A DNA stretch of 20,964 nucleotides from DATKYK01 sp034430255 (GCA_034430255.1 DAOUEU010000017.1:1-20964); one strand, 5' to 3'. Counted from the first letter of the stretch, positions 1-7,075 are shown. Numbers and translations are program-made. Notes: a model not told the origin generated them from the letters alone.

Positions 1-532
1 CCCCAGTTATCATATAGTAGGTCTATATAACTTCATAAAAGAATATCACGCTTCGCCTAGCTCGTCAAAGAAGCGTAGCTTTGCATATAATTAGCGGCAC
101 ACTACTTTCATAAATTTCATTCCGATGTCCCTGCCTAATGAATATCCTGTATGGTCAATTACACTGCAATATGCCCAATTGCTGACCGCACAGCCAAGGA
201 CAAAAATGGAGGCTTACTAGCTAGTAATGGAGTTCAATTATAGATGTATCCACCAGTCAGTTTTTACCTACTTCGAATATTCGATAGAACGTTGACCACC
301 GAATAGCCTGATACCGAATCGAATTTTTGGTTTGCAGGATAATCTCCGAATAGTCCGAAGCTGTATTTTCGTGGCTGATATGAAGAACAGCCTATGGACT
401 ACTGTAGTCTTAACCTGACTGATAAAACCACCAATAAGAGTGCGCCACTTATTTATATCGAGGAGTTCAACAAGCTATTTCACCAAGGGAGTAAGAAACA
501 GGCATAAAGGTAAAGGGGTGTTGTTTGTTATA
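1..532. other. Gene-free stretch with short palindromes
   Basis: I see no convincing gene here: all frames are broken by frequent stops and no partial gene enters from the left edge. The longest candidate I noticed is a 31-codon frame at 125-220 (+) with no ribosome binding site, which I do not accept. The stretch contains a perfect 14-bp palindrome at 214-227 (TTACTAGCTAGTAA), a perfect 12-bp palindrome at 273-284 (TCGAATATTCGA) and a 7-bp inverted repeat ACGCTTC/GAAGCGT at 48-54 and 70-76. A weak stem AATAAG/CTTATT (433-453) lies about 80 bases past the end of the minus-strand TPR gene; it has no clear T-run and is not called a terminator. Confidence 0.6.
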
Positions 533-1360
533 TCAGGATTCCTCATCGGGGACACTAGCATCCTCAGTCTCGACTATCAGGGACATACCCTCAGGTAAGG
601 CCTCTACCTCCTCTTCCGACTCAATAGGGTAGCCGCTTTCGTCCAAAGCCCCCTCTTTTTCCCCTAGCTCGTATTTTAAAATACTCTCTTTTACATAAGA
701 GCGAAAACCGTCAGAACTCTTAGCGGGGAAGGAAGGGCGTCCTGCCTGGCTGGGATGCTGGAATGTCTCTGTAATGATTACCTTCACCTCGCTATCCGCC
801 GAACTTGCGATCGCTGCGCTGTAGCGTGTGCCCATATCAATCAGCTTAGCCAGGCGCAAACCGATCCTTGGCTGAACCTTTCCCAGATATTCACCATACT
901 TGCTCTCCACAATGAGCCCCTGTCCCTTCGGTATCAAGTTGACCGGTTCACCAGCAGCCAACTTGGCTAGCACCTCCCTCGGGGCCAGCTTCTCGAGACT
1001 GACCACCCCCGCTTTTCCCGTTTCCTCGATGAAAAGCTGTGGCATAACCCTCTCGCATCCGGGTCCGGGCACTTCCGGCACTTCATTCAGTACCGACAGT
1101 CTCCGAAGGTTCCTACTGGCTATGCTGTTACTGGGATCCACCTCCAGGGCACGGCTATATGCTTCGCCTGCCTCAGCATAATGGCCCAGCTCAATCAACG
1201 CCTTACCCAGTCGATTATAAGCATTTATATCATTGGGAAAAACCTCGATTATGCTCCTGTTCGCAACAACCGCCTCTTCCCAACGACCTTGCATTGATAA
1301 AGCAACAGCCTCTTTAGCCCGCCGCCGCCTCAGTCTAGCTTCTCCTGCCTGATATTGCAT
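533..1360 (-). CDS. TPR-repeat protein with conserved central domain and acidic tail
   Basis: This 275-residue soluble protein of unknown function starts with a very basic stretch (RLRRRRAK). About two tetratricopeptide repeats follow, near residues 15-80, with the usual small/aromatic TPR spacing (GRWEEAVVANRSII, then GHYAEAGEAYSRALEVDP). TPRs bind partner proteins. Residues about 105-210 form a separate, beta-rich-looking domain (VNLIPKGQGLIVESKYGEYL, then PRIGLRLAKLIDMGTRYSAA), which faintly recalls a HIRAN-like barrel; that is a guess. The C-terminal 45 residues are strongly acidic. There is no signal peptide or membrane segment. The gene lies 129 bases downstream of lysC on the same strand and has its own possible promoter (1390-1418). 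The ATG start has only a weak AGTGG-like ribosome site. Confidence 0.8.
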   Translation of the reverse strand: MQYQAGEARLRRRRAKEAVALSMQGRWEEAVVANRSIIEVFPNDINAYNRLGKALIELGHYAEAGEAYSRALEVDPSNSIASRNLRRLSVLNEVPEVPGPGCERVMPQLFIEETGKAGVVSLEKLAPREVLAKLAAGEPVNLIPKGQGLIVESKYGEYLGKVQPRIGLRLAKLIDMGTRYSAAIASSADSEVKVIITETFQHPSQAGRPSFPAKSSDGFRSYVKESILKYELGEKEGALDESGYPIESEEEVEALPEGMSLIVETEDASVPDEES

Positions 1361-1389
1361 TGGCTAACACCACTCACTTCATCTGCACT

Positions 1390-1418
1390 ATTTTTAAGGA
1401 TGTTTCCAGCATTGTCAA
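1390..1418 (-). promoter_or_regulatory. Possible promoter of the TPR gene
   Basis: On the minus strand a perfect TTGACA -35 box (1418-1413) is followed after 17 bases by AAAAAT (1395-1390), a 4/6 match to the -10 consensus. Initiation near 1383 would give a leader of about 23 bases. The -35 is strong and the -10 weak, so read-through from lysC remains the alternative. Confidence 0.35.
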
Positions 1419-1489
1419 GAGGAACCAGGTAGATCCTGCAACAATGTCTTCTTGTTACTTAGCCTGCTCTTCTAGAACCGATACCCCGG

Positions 1490-1984
1490 CTAGCTTATTT
1501 CTTCCCCTTTTTCCAGTTCGAAGGCCCGATGCAGTGCGTTGATAGCATCCTCAACCCTGGACTCGTCTATGATGCAGGTGATCCGGATCTCCGATGTAGT
1601 AATTAGTTCGATATTTATTCCCCTTTCATAAAGTGCACGGAACATCCTCGCCGCGTAGCCCGGCGTATTCTGCATCCCCGTGCCCACGATGCTCACCTTA
1701 CCCATCCTGGCATCAGCAACACAGCCCCTCGCATTGATAGATTTTGCTGCCGGCTCAACCACGCGCATTGCCCTATCGAGGTCACTCTTAGCCACGGTGA
1801 AGGTCAGGTCGGTTACCCGCTCCACGCTAGCATTCTGGACTATGGTGTCGACGCTGATATTCTCCCCGACCAGGGACTCAAATATGACACTAGCGATACC
1901 CGGCTTGTCGGGGACGCCAAGGACAGTAACCTTGGCCACATTGAGGTCATGAACAATGCCTCTCACCTTGTTTCGTACTTCCAT
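1490..1984 (-). other. Predicted in-frame internal start: aspartokinase beta subunit
   Basis: Within lysC an in-frame ATG at 1984-1982 (Met-246 of the 409-residue form) is preceded by GGAGG (1996-1992) with a 7-base spacer, a stronger ribosome site than that of the full-length start. Translation from it would give a 164-residue protein containing only the two ACT domains. In Bacillus subtilis and Corynebacterium glutamicum, lysC encodes such an overlapping beta subunit that joins an alpha2beta2 enzyme; the B. subtilis start is at about the same codon. What I see is the ribosome site and in-frame ATG; that it is used is inference. Confidence 0.65.
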
Positions 1985-2719
1985 AGCAACGCCTCCATGA
2001 ATTAGGGTTCCTGAACCTTCGGTGAAACTGGAAGCCACCAGGATGGGTATGTTAAAAAGCTCCCCCAACTCCACAGCACGGGGATGAAGCACCTTCGCCC
2101 CCTGGCTGGCAAGCTCCAGCATTTCCTCATAACCAAGCTCCCTGAGTTTTCTCGCCGCGGGGACAAGGCGGGGGTCAGCACTATAGACCCCTTCCACATC
2201 GGTGTAGATCTCACATACCTGCGCCCCCAGGCTCGCCGCCATCGCCACCGCTGTGGTATCTGAGCCCCCCCGACCCAGGGTGGTGATATCCATCTCATGG
2301 GTGATGCCCTGAAACCCAGCAACAATAACGATATTACCCTCGCCCAATTCTTTAACAATGCGGTGCGCCTCGACGGTGAGGATGCGCGCTCGACTATAAA
2401 ATCCGTCGGTCCAGATACCCGCCTGGGCACCACTGAGGCTGATCGCCTTATGTCCTAGAGATTTAAGCGCCATGGCAATCAGGGTGCTGGAGATAGTCTC
2501 GCCAGTGGACAGTAGAACATCAAGCTCTCTCTCGTCAGGCCTATCGGTTACCTGGTGCGCCAGTCCGATAAGCTCATCGGTGCTCTTCCCCATGGCAGAG
2601 ACCACTACTACCACATCGTTTCCCTTCTCCCTGGTGGCAGCGACCCGCCGCGCAACGTTCTTTATCTTTTCTGCATCCGCAACCGAGCTACCGCCATACT
2701 TCTGCACAATAAGCGACAT
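1490..2719 (-). CDS. lysC: Aspartate kinase (alpha subunit, lysine-sensitive type)
   Basis: Phosphorylates L-aspartate with ATP, the entry step to lysine, threonine, methionine and diaminopimelate. The N-terminal amino-acid kinase domain carries KYGGSSV at residues 7-13, SAMGKSTDEL and the GRGGSDTTAVAMAA segment. The C-terminal third contains two ACT domains (VTVLGVPDKPGIASVIFESL, then VSIVGTGMQNTPGYAARMFR) that normally bind the feedback amino acid. I chose the ATG at 2719 (409 aa): AGAGGA lies 4 bases upstream and the protein then begins MSLIVQKYGG as in the family. An in-frame TTG at 2737 would add six residues. The gene begins about 21 bases after the apgM-like gene, so the two are probably cotranscribed. 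An internal start for a beta subunit is listed separately. Confidence 0.95.
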   Translation of the reverse strand: MSLIVQKYGGSSVADAEKIKNVARRVAATREKGNDVVVVVSAMGKSTDELIGLAHQVTDRPDERELDVLLSTGETISSTLIAMALKSLGHKAISLSGAQAGIWTDGFYSRARILTVEAHRIVKELGEGNIVIVAGFQGITHEMDITTLGRGGSDTTAVAMAASLGAQVCEIYTDVEGVYSADPRLVPAARKLRELGYEEMLELASQGAKVLHPRAVELGELFNIPILVASSFTEGSGTLIHGGVAMEVRNKVRGIVHDLNVAKVTVLGVPDKPGIASVIFESLVGENISVDTIVQNASVERVTDLTFTVAKSDLDRAMRVVEPAAKSINARGCVADARMGKVSIVGTGMQNTPGYAARMFRALYERGINIELITTSEIRITCIIDESRVEDAINALHRAFELEKGEEIS

Positions 2720-2740
2720 TTTATCCTCTAAATTCAATCG

Positions 2741-3949
2741 TTACACCTGTATATGCCTACCCATTATTGTATGCCCCTCCGCAATAAATAGACCGGTTTT
2801 CTTCGCCTCTTCTTCGGTAAGTCGTTTCGCCCCATTGGCTTCAAAACCCTGCCCCCACAGCAGAAATGGAACCGGCTCCGATGTGTGGGTTTGAACAGCA
2901 ATAGGCGTGGCGTGGTCAGGCATGATCAGCATTCGAAGGTCCTCTCCCGTTTTCTTACCTCCTCGCTCTTCCCATAGAAGCAGGCGGCTCACCACCTCTC
3001 GGTCCACCCGCTCGATGGCATCTATTTTATCATCAATGGAGCCAGCGTGGGCGGCCTCATCCGGTGCCTCGATGTGGATAACCACGAGGTCGTTTTCCGC
3101 AAGCGCCTCCAGTGCCCCCACTGCCTGGGCTGCATAATCATTATCCGGACCATCGGTCACCCCGGAGATTTCTAATAACTGAATCTCCGCCATCATAGCG
3201 AGTCCGCGCAATAAGTCAACCCCCGATGTCATCGCTGCATCCAAACCATAGCGCTCTTTGAATGGTGGCAGATCAGGTATCCGTCCACTACCCCAGAATA
3301 GCCAGATCATTGTGGCAGGTATCTCGCCGCGAGATTTTCGCTCCATGTTCACCGGATGATCCCGCAACACGTCCTGGGAGCGGTGCATCAGCTCCCGCAA
3401 CAGGTCACTTCCCTGCCCATCTGGCATAAACTCCGCTACGTACTTATTGGGTATATCATGCGGCGGAGTGCAAGTAGCAAGAAGCGTTTCCTCGCGCCCT
3501 GTTATCCTGCATATGTGTCTGTAACCGACACCAGGGTAGAAGTGTACTATGTCACTTCCAAGACCCTCCTCAATGGCGGATATCAGGGCATGACCTTCAT
3601 CGCTAGATATATGACCTGAGCAATAGCTCCACATCTTTCCATCCTGAACGGCAACCAGATTGCAGCGGAAGACGACATCACCATTACTAACGGGGACGCC
3701 TATGCTTATAGCCTCGATGGCACTCCTGCCGCGATAGTATACTGTTGGATCATAGCCTAGCAGTGACATGCAGGCGCAGGCGCTGGAGGGCTCCATCCCC
3801 GGCGGCACTGTGCGCACTAAGCCAATAACGCCCTCACGGGCCATCCTGTCCAGGTTTGGGGTTTTCGCCAGCTCAAGACAGGTCTTCTGCTCCCGCTCCG
3901 GAAGCGGCCAGTCGGCGGCACCATCAATTATCAGCACGCAGTATTTCAC
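2741..3949 (-). CDS. ApgM-like phosphomutase family protein, probable homoserine kinase substitute
   Basis: A 402-residue member of the alkaline-phosphatase superfamily, closest to archaeal-type cofactor-independent phosphoglycerate mutase and its sister group proposed to act as homoserine kinase (TIGR02535-type). Expected metal-site elements are present: D9 in VLIIDGAADW, EAPDEAAHAGSIDDK, MPDHATP and THTSEPVPFLLW. The nucleophile region reads EPSSACACMSLLGYDP; by alignment from memory Ser-56 takes the nucleophile place, but the usual following Asp is Ala. The neighbouring lysC, about 21 bases downstream, favours the homoserine kinase role over glycolysis. The start is GTG at 3949 with no Shine-Dalgarno sequence; a good -10 box ends 9 bases before it, so the mRNA may be nearly leaderless. 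Phosphoglycerate mutase activity is the alternative. Confidence 0.85.
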   Translation of the reverse strand: MKYCVLIIDGAADWPLPEREQKTCLELAKTPNLDRMAREGVIGLVRTVPPGMEPSSACACMSLLGYDPTVYYRGRSAIEAISIGVPVSNGDVVFRCNLVAVQDGKMWSYCSGHISSDEGHALISAIEEGLGSDIVHFYPGVGYRHICRITGREETLLATCTPPHDIPNKYVAEFMPDGQGSDLLRELMHRSQDVLRDHPVNMERKSRGEIPATMIWLFWGSGRIPDLPPFKERYGLDAAMTSGVDLLRGLAMMAEIQLLEISGVTDGPDNDYAAQAVGALEALAENDLVVIHIEAPDEAAHAGSIDDKIDAIERVDREVVSRLLLWEERGGKKTGEDLRMLIMPDHATPIAVQTHTSEPVPFLLWGQGFEANGAKRLTEEEAKKTGLFIAEGHTIMGRHIQV

Positions 3950-3958
3950 GGTTTTATT

Positions 3959-3987
3959 AATATAGCAACAACCATTAATATATGCAA
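3959..3987 (-). promoter_or_regulatory. Promoter of the apgM-like/lysC operon
   Basis: On the minus strand TTGCAT (3987-3982) is followed after exactly 17 bases by TATATT (3964-3959). The expected initiation point is about 3952, only a few bases before the GTG start at 3949. The spacing and -10 are good; the -35 matches in its first three bases. Confidence 0.6.
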
Positions 3988-3990
3988 GAT

Positions 3991-4013
3991 AGCTATATAA
4001 TAGCTATATAGCT
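3991..4013. repeat. Operator-like inverted repeat upstream of the apgM/lysC promoter
   Basis: A perfect 9-bp inverted repeat, AGCTATATA (3991-3999) and TATATAGCT (4005-4013) around a 5-base centre. AGCTATATA also recurs directly at 4002-4010. It starts 3 bases upstream of the -35 box of the apgM-like gene, the position expected for an activator or AT-rich upstream element. No T-run follows, so it is not a terminator. Confidence 0.5.
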
Positions 4014-4127
4014 GATCGACTTCAGATAGATGGGTTATATTTGGAATACTGATTCGGTTCACTCGAGATGACAACCACAACAGGCAAACGGTGACGTGAT
4101 ACCAATGTGCTGAACTGGTAAACTGGC

Positions 4128-4156
4128 TTGCTAACGTTAGTACCCAGGGTTATAAT
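4128..4156 (+). promoter_or_regulatory. Promoter of tRNA-Pro
   Basis: TTGCTA (4128-4133), a 17-base spacer and a perfect TATAAT (4151-4156) end 8 bases before the tRNA. Initiation would fall at about 4162-4164, right at the 5' end of the tRNA. Confidence 0.75.
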
Positions 4157-4164
4157 GATTGCTA

Positions 4165-4243
<79 letters not shown>

Positions 4244-4252
4244 GCTTTCGGC

Positions 4253-5023
4253 TCATATAGCTTCTCTTTCGGACTCCTCCCGCTTCGCCTCCTCCCACAA
4301 GGCATCCTGCTCCTCCGGGGAGAGGCTGGAAAGCGATACGCCTCTCTTCTGGCAAACCTCTTCCATGTGGGAAAACCTGCGGTAGAATCGCTCGTTAGCC
4401 CCGCGCAGAGCGGCCTCAAGGTCAATATCGATACGGCGAGCGAAATTCGCCAGGGTAAAAAGCAAATCGCCAAACTCACGCACCCGCTGCCGGTGCCCGA
4501 TTGCTTCGCTGAACTCCGCCACCTCCTCAGCCAGCTTCTCGACAATGCCCGTTAAATCCTCCCAGTCAAAGCCCACGCGGGCGACACGCCGCCCAATAGC
4601 CTGAGAGTATGCCAGCGCCGGCATCTCTCTAGGCAGGCCGGAAAGGAGCGAGCCCTTGCCTTCCTCCCGCTTCAGTACCTCCCAGTTGGCAATGACCTGC
4701 TGTGCATCCTTAGCTTCGGCATTGGCAAATACATGTGGGTGACGACGGATTAGCTTGGTTCTAATGCCTCGGGTTACGTCGTCGATATTGAAATCATCCC
4801 CCTCGCTTGCAATCTGGGCATGGAGCACGATCTGCATAAGCAGGTCACCAAGCTCCTCGCATAGCTTACCCATATCACCCTCATCAATAGCCTCCAGAAC
4901 CTCATAGGCCTCCTCGGTGAGGTTACCTTTAAGGGAGTAATGGGTCTGTTCCCGATCCCACGGACAACCATTAGGGCCGCGCAGCCTGTCGATAATCGCT
5001 ACCAGTTTATCAAAGCTCTCCAA
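4253..5023 (-). CDS. mazG: MazG nucleoside triphosphate pyrophosphohydrolase
   Basis: Hydrolyses (d)NTPs to the monophosphate and pyrophosphate, a house-cleaning role that also limits ppGpp signalling in E. coli. The protein has two MazG domains. The first shows RLRGPNGCPWDREQTH at about residues 13-28, EEAYE and EELGDLL (E37, E38, E41, E56, D60 as metal ligands). The second shows EKLAEEVAEFSEAI and REFGDLLF. I chose the TTG start at 5023 (256 aa): GAGGGG lies 6 bases upstream and a good promoter (5052-5081) lies just before. An ATG at 5098 would add 25 non-conserved residues, has no ribosome site and would lie upstream of the predicted transcription start. The gene diverges from the DUF1461 gene. 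Confidence 0.92.
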   Translation of the reverse strand: MESFDKLVAIIDRLRGPNGCPWDREQTHYSLKGNLTEEAYEVLEAIDEGDMGKLCEELGDLLMQIVLHAQIASEGDDFNIDDVTRGIRTKLIRRHPHVFANAEAKDAQQVIANWEVLKREEGKGSLLSGLPREMPALAYSQAIGRRVARVGFDWEDLTGIVEKLAEEVAEFSEAIGHRQRVREFGDLLFTLANFARRIDIDLEAALRGANERFYRRFSHMEEVCQKRGVSLSSLSPEEQDALWEEAKREESEREAI

Positions 5024-5051
5024 ATTATGCCCCTCTATCGTCTTTGCCTGT

Positions 5052-5081
5052 ATTATATCGGTCAAGCCCTCGAATTGACAA
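5052..5081 (-). promoter_or_regulatory. mazG promoter, -35 overlapping a divergent promoter
   Basis: On the minus strand TTGTCA (5081-5076), an 18-base spacer and a perfect TATAAT (5057-5052). Initiation near 5045 leaves about 22 bases before the TTG start. The -35 box overlaps the opposing TTGACA of the plus-strand promoter by five bases. Confidence 0.7.
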
Positions 5082-5104
5082 GCAGAAGCAAACTTCATTA
5101 GTAT
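5075..5104 (+). promoter_or_regulatory. Promoter of the DUF1461 gene
   Basis: A perfect TTGACA (5075-5080), an 18-base spacer and TAGTAT (5099-5104, 5/6). The ATG at 5111 lies 6 bases after the -10 box, where transcription itself should start, so the mRNA is predicted to be leaderless. Confidence 0.65.
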
Positions 5105-5110
5105 GTGCCC

Positions 5111-5785
5111 ATGGTTAAAAATAGGCCCCTAAGATTTCTCGTTACCCTTGGGATAGGTCTCTTTATACTCTGCATCCCATTTTTTCTGATTACAACCAAT
5201 CTGCGCTGGGCAGTCAATGAGATACGACTCTATGAATACGGCTTCAATAAATACATGGTGAGTGAGAAAACGGGATTCAGCGATGAGGAACTGCTCGACG
5301 TGGCACAGGGATTAATCCACTACTTCAACACGGGGAATAGTGGAGAGGAGTTCGAAATATTCAATGAGCGCGAGGTCGCCCACCTCGAAGATGTCAGGAG
5401 CCTTATCGCGCTTTGCTATTGTGTTCAGCAAGCCACCCTTGTCTACCTAGTCATATTCGCTCTTGCTGGCTTCATATGGCAGCGGAAGCGTTTTGTGCCA
5501 CCGCTTATAAGGATGATGGTCGCTGGCAGTATCCTTACGATAGCTCTCCTCGCTTTTATGGGGATCACTGCGCTGGCTGACTTCGATTGGCTTTTCACCA
5601 CATTTCACCATCTCTTCTTCAGCGGTGATTCGTGGATACTCTCCGGTTACCTCCCACAGATCTTCACCTGGGGCTTCTTTTACGATGCCGCGCTTTTCAT
5701 CATCGGTGCTGTAGTGGTGGAAGCTTTGGTGATCGGCGGCCTCGGAGGCTTTTTTATATGCAGCTGGAGAAAGACAAGAGGTTAA
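5111..5785 (+). CDS. DUF1461 / TIGR01906 integral membrane protein (Lit-like)
   Basis: A 224-residue membrane protein with the DUF1461 (TIGR01906) pattern. A first membrane helix lies at about residues 8-28, followed by an extracytoplasmic segment with FNEREVAHLEDVRSLI, then two helices. Next comes FDWLFTTFHHLFFSGDSWIL and a last helix near the C-terminus. This family includes Lit, the lipoprotein intramolecular transacylase of Firmicutes that makes lyso-form lipoproteins; the conserved His residues in EVAH and FHHLFF are candidates for activity. Assigning Lit function in this organism is inference. I chose ATG 5111 because it sits where transcription should start; GTG 5105 directly abuts the -10 box. 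There is no Shine-Dalgarno sequence. The 3' end overlaps the convergent zinc-ribbon gene by 4 bases. Confidence 0.82.
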   Translation: MVKNRPLRFLVTLGIGLFILCIPFFLITTNLRWAVNEIRLYEYGFNKYMVSEKTGFSDEELLDVAQGLIHYFNTGNSGEEFEIFNEREVAHLEDVRSLIALCYCVQQATLVYLVIFALAGFIWQRKRFVPPLIRMMVAGSILTIALLAFMGITALADFDWLFTTFHHLFFSGDSWILSGYLPQIFTWGFFYDAALFIIGAVVVEALVIGGLGGFFICSWRKTRG

Positions 5786-6018
5786 ATGCCTGTTCCACAG
5801 GTGGCACAGCTTGTAGCCGGGCAGGTGCTACAGGCATCGCCCGCTATCGAGCTGGACTCGCCACTTTCACCCTTGGAGAAAGCGGCAAAAGAGGAGAACA
5901 GCTTTTTGGCTGATGCCTGACACTTGGGGCACGAGACAGCCTCGTCGGACTCGCTGAAGGAGCGCCGCAACTCGAACTTGGCATCACAATTGGAGCAGAA
6001 ATATTCATATATCGGCAT
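5782..6018 (-). CDS. FmdB-family zinc-ribbon protein
   Basis: A 78-residue protein starting MPIYEYFCSNC, the hallmark of the FmdB regulatory-protein (CxxC_CxxC) family. Cysteines at 8/11 and 30/33 form the expected zinc ribbon. A Ser/Gly-rich linker leads to a second cysteine group, CxxC-x4-CxxC, at 63, 66, 71 and 74. The molecular role of the family is poorly known; the name comes from a gene linked to formamidase/amidase regulation. The gene has its own strong promoter (6028-6056), no ribosome site, and a start only 9 bases from the -10 box. It converges on the DUF1461 gene with a 4-base overlap. Confidence 0.88.
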   Translation of the reverse strand: MPIYEYFCSNCDAKFELRRSFSESDEAVSCPKCQASAKKLFSSFAAFSKGESGESSSIAGDACSTCPATSCATCGTGI

Positions 6019-6027
6019 ACCACTATT

Positions 6028-6056
6028 ATTCTAGTCCATAGTGCACGAGCGGTCAA
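6028..6056 (-). promoter_or_regulatory. Promoter of the FmdB-family gene
   Basis: On the minus strand TTGACC (6056-6051, 5/6), 17 bases, then TAGAAT (6033-6028, 5/6). Predicted initiation is at about 6021, leaving 2-3 bases before the ATG at 6018, so the transcript should be nearly leaderless. Confidence 0.65.
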
Positions 6057-6142
6057 GCTTGCCAGGTAATCCCACCATCAACTATGGTCATCTCCATCTT
6101 GATCCCACTTATCCCCTAGTCCTTTCAGAAACGCTGGCTCCG

Positions 6143-7036
6143 TTATAAATGGCTATTACCGAATAGAACCCTCTCTACCTCCAATAACCTATCCATCCCT
6201 GTTATCTCATAGGGAAACATGTGAAGAATCTGTTTATTACAGCTAAATTTAGCTGATATTTCTGAAATATAGCCCTGCTGCATAGTTGCCTTAGTACGGA
6301 GAAAATCCGAATCGGGCTGTCTCACTACCTGATTGATAATTATGTGGTCGATATTGAGGCCATAGCTTCGGAATTCACTAAAAATATCATCGAGTTGGCG
6401 CACGGCCAGCGCCTCCGGTATTGTAACCAGATTGAACTCAACCCCGGTCTTTAAAAACTCCATGTCCCTATTAGACAATTCCTCCCACCTTTTTATCACA
6501 TCAAGGACCGAGCGCTTCGTTTTTCTGGAAGCCCTGAGTCTGGAGTAGATACGAGGGGCCGGCTTTAAATGTTGATTAACCAGCGACGGCATCCTCAGCA
6601 GCCCAAGCGTTTGCCCGGCAGGGGCAGTATCCCACACCAGCCTCTCATATTCCCCGGATTCGCTGAGTTCCCTTATATAATCGACCATGAACTCGTCCCT
6701 AATCCCAGGCAGTATGGTAGTGACGAAGGCGACAAACTCTTCATAGCCGATGTCCACCACAGTGGAAAACACCTCGTAAACCTCGGGGCCAAACTTCTTG
6801 TCCCACAACCGTTCCACTTCCTCAGAGCCAATTTCATCCAGATAGAGCCGGTCAATAATTTTTACCGGTTTCTGCCCCTTCTCAAGCTTAAAAATATCCC
6901 TCAGCGATGGGGTGAAGTCGGTTGATATAATCAGTGTCTCCTTTCCCTCGGTAGCAAAATGTATAGCCGTGGCTGCGGCGCAGGTTGTCTTGCCCACCCC
7001 TCCTTTACCGCAGAACATTACAACATCCTTTTTCAT
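6143..7036 (-). CDS. ArsA/Get3-family ATPase (single domain)
   Basis: A cytoplasmic P-loop ATPase of 297 residues in the ArsA/Get3 (TRC40) group. Visible motifs are the deviant Walker A GKGGVGKTT at residues 10-18, a switch I region STDFTPSLRDIF (family usual STDPAHSLSDAF, Asp retained) and a switch II region DTAPAGQTLGLLRMP near the middle. It is about half the length of E. coli ArsA, which has two such domains, and I see no neighbouring arsB or arsR. Arsenite efflux is therefore not supported; a role in membrane-protein or metal handling is possible but unproven. The ATG at 7036 has an ideal AGGAGG 4 bases upstream. The leader carries a 15-bp palindrome and a possible promoter further upstream. 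Confidence 0.88.
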   Translation of the reverse strand: MKKDVVMFCGKGGVGKTTCAAATAIHFATEGKETLIISTDFTPSLRDIFKLEKGQKPVKIIDRLYLDEIGSEEVERLWDKKFGPEVYEVFSTVVDIGYEEFVAFVTTILPGIRDEFMVDYIRELSESGEYERLVWDTAPAGQTLGLLRMPSLVNQHLKPAPRIYSRLRASRKTKRSVLDVIKRWEELSNRDMEFLKTGVEFNLVTIPEALAVRQLDDIFSEFRSYGLNIDHIIINQVVRQPDSDFLRTKATMQQGYISEISAKFSCNKQILHMFPYEITGMDRLLEVERVLFGNSHL

Positions 7037-7075
7037 AAAACCTCCTGCTGGATACCCGTCAGCTTGTTAGCGGGA

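Noticed and set aside
125..220. 31-codon plus-strand frame MSLPNEYPVW...
   Set aside because: No ribosome site, no nearby promoter and no recognisable protein pattern.
6143..7036. Arsenic-resistance function for the ArsA-like ATPase
   Set aside because: No arsB, arsR, arsC or arsD is adjacent and the protein is a single-domain form, so the name would over-claim.
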